11,013 nt of DNA from an uncultured Bacteroidota bacterium (GTDB lineage Bacteria; Bacteroidota; Bacteroidia; Chitinophagales; Chitinophagaceae): the NCBI GenBank assembly GCA_938008665.1, contig CALLKA010000078.1, positions 1 to 11,013 of the forward strand, in the 5' to 3' direction. The notes below the pieces were generated by a model. The model was not told the DNA's origin and made no database searches. It saw nothing but the letters and a program-made list of their open reading frames with translations. Positions within the stretch are counted from its first letter, which is position 1. Each line of letters opens with the position of its first letter. The position numbers were made by a program, and so were the translations under genes. Positions 7,232-11,013 of the stretch are shown here, piece after piece.

Positions 7232-7393
7232 CCAAAAGGATTGCCGTCGCTTTGCTCCGGCAGCCCATCTAAAATTTTACAAATTTTCTCCCAAAAGGAT
7301 TACCTCCCGTTGGTCGGTGATCTGTTTTGCAATTAATTTTCAATTAATCCCCCAAAGGATTGCCGTCGCTTTGCTCCGGCAGCCCTTTGGGGG
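7232..7393. repeat. Array of three related GC-rich hairpins, about 60-bp period
   Basis: Three units begin CCAAAAGG or CCAAAGG followed by ATT, with the GG at 7238, 7297 and 7357. Units 1 and 3 share a perfect 32-bp segment (7235-7266 and 7354-7385). Each unit folds into a hairpin: in units 1 and 3, TGCCG pairs with CGGCA across an 11-nt loop; in unit 2, GATTACC (7298-7304) pairs with GGTGATC (7316-7322) with one wobble. Unit 3 has an extended stem, CCCCCAAAGG (7349-7358) against CCTTTGGGGG (7384-7393). The spacers are AT-rich. There is no U-tract after the stems, so these are not ordinary terminators, and no credible protein is encoded. Confidence 0.75.
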
Positions 7394-7398
7394 GGGCG

Positions 7399-7582
7399 AG
7401 AATGACAAAAAAGGGGAAGCCGGTAGTTTTAATGCCCAAAACTAAATGGCTGCGCCATTTCGAAATGTATCGTTCACAGCAAAATCGAAGCAAGCTTCAT
7501 TTTTCTGCTCCCGCTACATTTTGTCACTCCGTTCCGTTTTGGGCATTAAAAAAGGGGCTTTTAGCCCCTTTTTTGTCATTCT
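7399..7582. repeat. 184-bp imperfect palindrome abutting tRNA-Ser, MITE-like
   Basis: Nested inverted blocks share nearly one centre at about 7489-7492. They are 7399-7416 with 7565-7582 (18 of 18 bp), 7427-7442 with 7536-7551 (16 of 16), 7463-7469 with 7515-7521 (7 of 7), 7477-7484 with 7500-7507 (7 of 8), and the central GAAGC-AA-GCTTC at 7487-7498. The right arm has an extra internal hairpin at 7548-7574. The right end is 2 bp from the discriminator base of the tRNA, and the left end is a few bases from hairpin unit 3. Small ORFs crossing it lack family features. A non-autonomous mobile element or a structured RNA are both possible; no clear target-site duplication was found. Confidence 0.7.
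7548..7574 (-). terminator. Intrinsic terminator for tRNA-Ser (sequence is bidirectional)
   Basis: AAAAAAGGGGC (7548-7558) pairs perfectly with GCCCCTTTTTT (7564-7574) across a 5-nt loop, giving an 11-bp stem whose outer part supplies a six-U tract in either direction. On the - strand it lies 9 nt past the 3' end of the tRNA, the right place to end that transcript. It is part of the right arm of the larger palindrome. Confidence 0.85.
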
Positions 7583-7583
7583 G

Positions 7584-7668
7584 CGGAGAGTTAGGGATTC
7601 GAACCCCAGGACCTGTTACAGTCAACAGTTTTCAAGACTGCCGCAATCGACCGCTCTGCCAACTCTCC
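7584..7668 (-). tRNA. tRNA-Ser (anticodon UGA)
   Basis: Reads serine codons of the UCA type. On the - strand the acceptor stem GGAGAGT (7668-7662) pairs fully with ACTCTCC (7591-7585), followed by discriminator G at 7584. The D arm carries GGCAGAGCGGTCGA. The anticodon loop CTTGAAA is closed by GCAGT/ACTGT with TGA at 7634-7632. There is a long class II variable arm, and the T loop is GTTCGAATC. The 85-nt length and long variable arm are typical of tRNA-Ser. CCA is not encoded; the next bases are CAG, so the tail must be added enzymatically. Confidence 0.96.
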
Positions 7669-7700
7669 GCGGCAAATGTAGGAAGGGAAACCGAATTTTG

Positions 7701-7732
7701 CAAAAATACTTGCAATTTATATGGTTAAACAA
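7701..7732 (-). promoter_or_regulatory. Candidate promoter of tRNA-Ser
   Basis: On the - strand TATTTTTG (7708-7701) matches the Bacteroidota -7 consensus TAnnTTTG completely, and a TTG (7732-7730) lies 21 nt upstream as the -33 element. The predicted start would give a leader of about 25 nt before the tRNA. Confidence 0.55.
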
Positions 7733-7765
7733 TTGGTCTAATTTATTGACTACCATGTATCTTTA
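7733..7765 (+). promoter_or_regulatory. Candidate promoter of the ABC transporter gene
   Basis: TATCTTTA (7758-7765) matches 7 of 8 positions of TAnnTTTG, and TTG (7733-7735) lies 22 nt upstream, slightly longer than the usual spacing. The message would have a very short leader before the GTG at 7780. Its TTG abuts the TTG of the opposing tRNA promoter, so both fall in one CAATTG palindrome (7730-7735). Confidence 0.35.
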
Positions 7766-7779
7766 CAAAAATGGGCTAA

Positions 7780-9597
7780 GTGAAAGAATTATCTGCATTA
7801 AATGCGTTTTTTTGGAAATATCGGGTGCGATTCTTCATTGGAATTGTATTTGTCATCGCAACTAACTATTTAGCGGTTTTGGCACCCCAAATCACAGGTT
7901 ATGTGGTTGGTTTGGTTCAAGCTAAATTGCCAGGCTCTAAGACAGTTTCCCCAATACATAATGAAATGGTCACGATTGCTATCGACCAAATTAGTACACA
8001 TTATAATTTTACATTTGCGGGTTTGGTTACTTTTTGTAGTCTTATTATTTTGATTTTGGCCATCATCAGAGGGGTATTTATGTTTTTTATGCGCCAAACC
8101 ATAATTGTGATGAGTAGGCATATTGAGTTTGATCAAAAAAACCAAGTGTACGAACACTATCAAAAATTAGATACTGAATTTTATAAAACACATAGCACGG
8201 GTGATTTAATGAGTCGCATCACTGAAGATGTGAGTAGGGTGCGTATGTACACCGGACCTTCTTTAATGTATTTAATTAACCTAGTTTCATTAATTGGTTT
8301 TTGCTTGTACAATATGTTTAGCAAGGATGTACTTCTTAGTTTATACGTTTTAGCTCCTTTGCCCATATTAGCTATTACAATTTATTATGTGAATAGTATC
8401 ATTAATAAAAAGAGTGAACAAATTCAAGGCCAACTTTCTGATTTAACCACCAATGCACAAGAATCCTATTCTGGCATTAGAGTCATTAAATCATTTGTGC
8501 AAGAAAAAGCAATGTTGGGTTTTTTTAAAAAAAATAGTGAACTGTATCGTGAAAATGCAGTGAGCTTGGCAAAAGTGGAGGCGATTTACGCACCAACGAT
8601 GGCTTTAATGATTGGTTTAAGTACATTAATTACTATTTACTTAGGTGGATTGCAAGCGCTGCAAGATCCCTCCAAAGTGGCTACTGTCATTGAGTTTGTG
8701 ATCTATATCAATATGCTTACATTCCCTGTAAGTGCTATTGGTTGGACGGCAAGTATGATTCAAAGAGCAGCTGCGTCACAAAAAAGATTAAATGAATTTT
8801 TATCTATTCAACCTAATATTACCAATACAATTTCACCTGTCATAACACCATTAAAAGGTGATATTGTTTTTAAGGATGTTTCATTAGTTTTCCCACATTC
8901 AGAAATTAAAGCATTGTCAAATTTTAATTTGAATATTAAATCTGGTCAAAAAGTTTTGATACTAGGTAAAACGGGTGCTGGAAAAACTACTATTGCGCAG
9001 TTATTAACCAGGATGTATGATACAAGCACTGGTCAAATTTTAATTGATGGGCTAGATGTAAATAAATATCAAGTACAACATTTAAGAAATGATATTGGCT
9101 ATGTACAGCAAGATGTTTTTTTATTCAGCGATACGATTCAAAATAATATACAATTTGGATTAAATGATAAAGTATCCTATGATGATTTAACACATGCAGC
9201 TAAAACAGCTCATGTTTTAAATGAGATTAATAGTTTGCCCAAACAATTTGACACTTTAGTGGGAGAACGTGGCACCACTTTAAGTGGCGGACAAAAACAA
9301 AGAGTGGCGATTGCAAGGGCATTAATAAAAAATCCTTCCATTTTAATTTTAGATGATTGTTTAAGTGCAGTTGATGCAAATACCGAACGCACTATTCTTG
9401 GGAATCTTGATTATTATATAAAAGATAAAACGACCCTTTTTATAACGCATCGTATTTTTTACAATTTTAATTTTGACCACATCATCTATTTACAGGAGGG
9501 TAAAATTGCAGAACAGGGTAACCATGATAGCTTGTTAGCTAAAAATGGCCTTTATGCCGAATTATATAGAGCTCAACAGTCTTTAGACGAAAATTAA
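7780..9597 (+). CDS. ABC exporter half-transporter (membrane domain plus ATPase), MdlA/BmrC-like
   Basis: Inner-membrane ATP-driven exporter subunit of 605 aa. The N-terminal transmembrane domain (about 15-320) has hydrophobic segments at about 15-37, 65-90, 145-195 and 265-315. The C-terminal ATPase has Walker A GKTGAGKTT (396-404), Q-loop Gln444, signature LSGGQKQR (501-508), Walker B LILDD with Asp525, and the H-loop His557 in FITHR. The residue after the Walker B Asp, normally the catalytic Glu, is Asp526 (LILDDCLSAVD), as in MdlA and BmrC members of heterodimeric exporters. The start is GTG at 7780: an in-frame stop occupies 7777-7779 and the first residues (MKELSALNAFFWKY) fit the family's N-terminus. 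No partner half-transporter gene is adjacent in this window. The substrate is unknown; multidrug or lipid export is only a family-level possibility. Confidence 0.93.
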   Translation: MKELSALNAFFWKYRVRFFIGIVFVIATNYLAVLAPQITGYVVGLVQAKLPGSKTVSPIHNEMVTIAIDQISTHYNFTFAGLVTFCSLIILILAIIRGVFMFFMRQTIIVMSRHIEFDQKNQVYEHYQKLDTEFYKTHSTGDLMSRITEDVSRVRMYTGPSLMYLINLVSLIGFCLYNMFSKDVLLSLYVLAPLPILAITIYYVNSIINKKSEQIQGQLSDLTTNAQESYSGIRVIKSFVQEKAMLGFFKKNSELYRENAVSLAKVEAIYAPTMALMIGLSTLITIYLGGLQALQDPSKVATVIEFVIYINMLTFPVSAIGWTASMIQRAAASQKRLNEFLSIQPNITNTISPVITPLKGDIVFKDVSLVFPHSEIKALSNFNLNIKSGQKVLILGKTGAGKTTIAQLLTRMYDTSTGQILIDGLDVNKYQVQHLRNDIGYVQQDVFLFSDTIQNNIQFGLNDKVSYDDLTHAAKTAHVLNEINSLPKQFDTLVGERGTTLSGGQKQRVAIARALIKNPSILILDDCLSAVDANTERTILGNLDYYIKDKTTLFITHRIFYNFNFDHIIYLQEGKIAEQGNHDSLLAKNGLYAELYRAQQSLDEN

Positions 9598-9656
9598 AGT
9601 GTTCAATTACCCTAAATGACTGATTTCCCCACTTGTATAGAAAAGGGATTACTTTT

Positions 9657-9687
9657 TTTGATTTTCAGTAACATTTTTATATTTTTA
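9657..9687 (+). promoter_or_regulatory. Promoter of the DUF3276 gene
   Basis: TTTG (9657-9660) and TATTTTTA (9680-9687) are separated by exactly 19 nt. They match the Bacteroidota consensus TTTG-N19-TAnnTTTG with one mismatch at the last base. The ATG at 9707 follows at a distance that gives a short leader. The gap after the ABC gene (9598-9706) shows no good terminator. Confidence 0.65.
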
Positions 9688-9706
9688 GTAATAATTCTAT
9701 ATAACT

Positions 9707-10240
9707 ATGGAGCAAGAAAACTTCGACAACAGTAATGAGAGATCAATTGAAAGTGTTTATAGTACGCGTATTCGTGCTGGGAAAAGACGCACTTATTTTT
9801 TTGACGTAAGAGCTACCCGTTCAAATGATTATTTTTTAACCATTACGGAGAGCAGAAAACGATTTGATAATAATGGTTACGATCGCCATAAAATTTTCAT
9901 TTACAAAGAGGATTTCAATAAGTTTATTAAGGCAGTTACGGAAGCAATGGATTTTGTCAAGACTGAATTAATGCCCGATTTTGATTTTGATGCGTTTAAC
10001 CATGAAGAAGATCCCAATGCACCAGAGCAAGGAGTAAGATATACTGCACCACAAGAAGTCTCAGAAAATTCAGCACCTGCTTCAGCACCGCCGCCTCCAG
10101 TCCAAGAAGCTAATCCAGTTTCTGCTCCTGAAGTTGAAATTGATCCAGCTTCAATTACTGAAAAGAAGCCTTTAGAAGCAAGAGATACACCTGCAAGTCA
10201 GGGCGATAATATGAGTCAAGAAGAGGTTGAAAAATGGTAA
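9707..10240 (+). CDS. DUF3276 / PUR-alpha-like nucleic-acid-binding protein
   Basis: A 177-aa cytoplasmic protein of the bacterial PUR (DUF3276) family, related to single-stranded nucleic-acid-binding Pur-alpha proteins. The PUR domain spans about residues 12-95, with VYSTRIRAGKRRTYFFDVR, NDYFLTITESRKRF and a helical part around IYKEDFNKFIKAVTEAMDF. After it comes a long low-complexity tail (about 100-168) rich in Pro, Ala, Glu and Ser (ASAPPPPVQEANPVSAPE), probably disordered, ending in MSQEEVEKW. Basic residues are concentrated in the PUR domain and acidic residues in the tail. It has its own promoter. The specific nucleic acid target is unknown. It converges with the GNAT gene across 25 nt. 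Confidence 0.88.
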   Translation: MEQENFDNSNERSIESVYSTRIRAGKRRTYFFDVRATRSNDYFLTITESRKRFDNNGYDRHKIFIYKEDFNKFIKAVTEAMDFVKTELMPDFDFDAFNHEEDPNAPEQGVRYTAPQEVSENSAPASAPPPPVQEANPVSAPEVEIDPASITEKKPLEARDTPASQGDNMSQEEVEKW

Positions 10241-10265
10241 TCAGCTATTACATATTGTAATGTGA

Positions 10266-10769
10266 TTATAAGTTTTTAATCATCCAAATATCACATCCAT
10301 CATGTCCACTATTACCAAGTGCATGATGGATTTTTTTAAACCCTACATTTTCATAAATACTGACTGCTTTGGAAAGTTCAGGCATGGATTCTAAGTATAC
10401 TTGCTCATATCCATTTTCCTTAGCCCATTTCATTGATTTTAATAATAGCTGTTTGCCTAAACCAATACCTCTTGCCTCCCTGTGTAAATAGAGTTTTACT
10501 AATTCACAGGTTTTTTCTGGAAGGCCAGCAGTAGGGAAGATGCCTGCGCCACCCACCAGTGTGCCTTTTAATTCCGCTATGAAATAAATGGCGCCAGGTA
10601 TTTGAAATAATTCAAACAAATGATCCGTAGTTGTATCGTAATAAACAGTGCCTGGTTTATTTGCACCAAATTCAGTTAAAGCTGCTCGGATTACTTTCGC
10701 TATTGCTTCATTGTCATGAAGGGCAATGGTACGTATAATTAAATCGGGAATTAAGCTTGTGTTTTCCAA
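10266..10769 (-). CDS. GNAT family N-acetyltransferase
   Basis: A 167-aa acetyl-CoA-dependent acyltransferase with the GNAT fold. Seen are the N-terminal strand LIIRTIALHD (10-19), the strand pair around YFIAELKGTLVGGAGIF (62-78), the acetyl-CoA pyrophosphate-binding loop R100-GIGLG with preceding ELVKLYLHREA (motif A), and the motif B segment SIYENVGF (137-144). The substrate cannot be told. The start is unusual: the only start-like codon before the first conserved strand is TTG at 10769-10767, with an in-frame stop at 10775-10773. It overlaps the end of pgi by 19 bp, which suggests translational coupling. An ATT start a little downstream cannot be excluded. Confidence 0.87.
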   Translation of the reverse strand: MENTSLIPDLIIRTIALHDNEAIAKVIRAALTEFGANKPGTVYYDTTTDHLFELFQIPGAIYFIAELKGTLVGGAGIFPTAGLPEKTCELVKLYLHREARGIGLGKQLLLKSMKWAKENGYEQVYLESMPELSKAVSIYENVGFKKIHHALGNSGHDGCDIWMIKNL

Positions 10770-11013
10770 TTTTTATATTGATTTATTAAACCATTGGTGG
10801 AGCTATCGTGATTTTCCACTTTATTGTTGTCAGTTAATTCTGGCAATATTTTATTAGCCAATTGTTTTCCTAATTCAACGCCCCATTGGTCATAACTAAA
10901 TATATTCCAAATAACTCCTTGCGTAAATATTTTATGTTCATAAGTGGCTATTAAAAAACCTAAGGTTTCCGGGGTAATTTTTTTCACTAAAAAAGAATTT
11001 GTTGGTTTATTTC
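10751..11013 (-). CDS. pgi: Glucose-6-phosphate isomerase, C-terminal part (5'-partial at window edge)
   Basis: Interconverts glucose 6-phosphate and fructose 6-phosphate in glycolysis and gluconeogenesis. Only the last 87 or so codons are present. The frame is open to the right edge, and reading inward from the edge it encodes NKPTNSFLVKKITPETLG, colinear with the C-terminal region of E. coli Pgi. The GTG at 10987 is an internal Val codon, not a start. Conserved features are YEHKIFTQGVIWNI, the signature YDQWGVELGKQLANKILPEL whose Lys is the active-site lysine of the family, and the terminal HDSSTNGLINQYK. No sign of decay. The downstream GNAT gene overlaps its last codons, so the two are probably one transcript. 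Confidence 0.95.
   Translation of the reverse strand, partial: NKPTNSFLVKKITPETLGFLIATYEHKIFTQGVIWNIFSYDQWGVELGKQLANKILPELTDNNKVENHDSSTNGLINQYKNWKTQA

Noticed and set aside
7232..7393. CRISPR array
   Set aside because: There are only three units, they are hairpins differing from one another, spacers are AT-rich and low in complexity, and no cas gene is present.
7360..7865. Two overlapping + strand ORFs (7360-7728 and 7446-7865)
   Set aside because: They run through the palindrome and the antisense strand of tRNA-Ser, which gives the typical spurious peptides GIRTPGPVTV and RDSNPRTCYS; the second also overlaps the start of the ABC gene.
9598..9656. Terminator after the ABC transporter gene
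   Set aside because: The C-run and G-run (about 9626-9648) do not form a clean stem next to the T-run, which is better explained as part of the -33 region of the next promoter.
10247..10261. Small palindrome ATTACA-TAT-TGTAAT between the DUF3276 and GNAT genes as a terminator
   Set aside because: The stem is only 6 bp and AT-rich, with no adjacent U-tract on either strand, so it is too weak to call.
10985..10987. GTG at 10987 as start of a small - strand gene
   Set aside because: The frame is open to the window edge and the upstream codons encode NKPTNSFL, colinear with the Pgi C-terminal region, so this is the 3' part of pgi.

Overview
The window is AT-rich DNA from a Bacteroidota bacterium, probably a relative of the Chitinophagales. 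The evidence is a type IX secretion (T9SS) cargo with a type B C-terminal sorting domain, PorP/SprF- and PorE-like proteins, a Pur-alpha-like DUF3276 protein, promoter candidates of the TTTG-N19-TAnnTTTG type, and signal peptides that all leave glutamine at the new N-terminus. Taxonomy below phylum is a guess from gene flavour, not from a search.

Region 1 (1-6620, + strand) is a tightly packed operon cut by the left edge. It holds the 3' part of a giant repetitive surface adhesin (SprB-like, CHU_C/type B sorting domain), a PorP/SprF outer-membrane protein, a PorE-like periplasmic protein (TPR, PD40 propeller, carboxypeptidase-regulatory-like and OmpA-like domains), a 72-aa stand-alone LuxR/GerE helix-turn-helix protein, and a small secreted DUF1573 protein. 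Gaps are 17, 9, 10 and 3 nt. The likely logic is that the adhesin crosses the outer membrane by T9SS, PorP/SprF is its cognate outer-membrane partner, the PorE-like protein ties the assembly to peptidoglycan, and the small HTH protein may regulate the locus.

Region 2 (6622-7112, - strand) is a two-gene DUF4160-DUF2442 module with overlapping stop and start codons. It resembles small toxin-antitoxin-like pairs and has a perfect inverted repeat just upstream that could be its operator.

Region 3 (7113-7779) is non-coding and structurally rich: three related GC-rich hairpins at about 60-bp spacing, a 184-bp long imperfect palindrome abutting the 3' end of a tRNA-Ser(UGA) gene on the - strand, an intrinsic terminator formed inside that palindrome, and a divergent promoter region.

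Region 4 (7780-11013) is housekeeping-like: an ABC exporter half-transporter with an Asp at the catalytic Glu position, a DUF3276 nucleic-acid-binding protein with a good Bacteroidota promoter, and, on the - strand, the 3' end of glucose-6-phosphate isomerase followed by an overlapping GNAT acetyltransferase gene.

The least explained parts are the hairpin array plus palindrome beside the tRNA, and the orphan LuxR-type HTH gene inside a T9SS adhesin operon.
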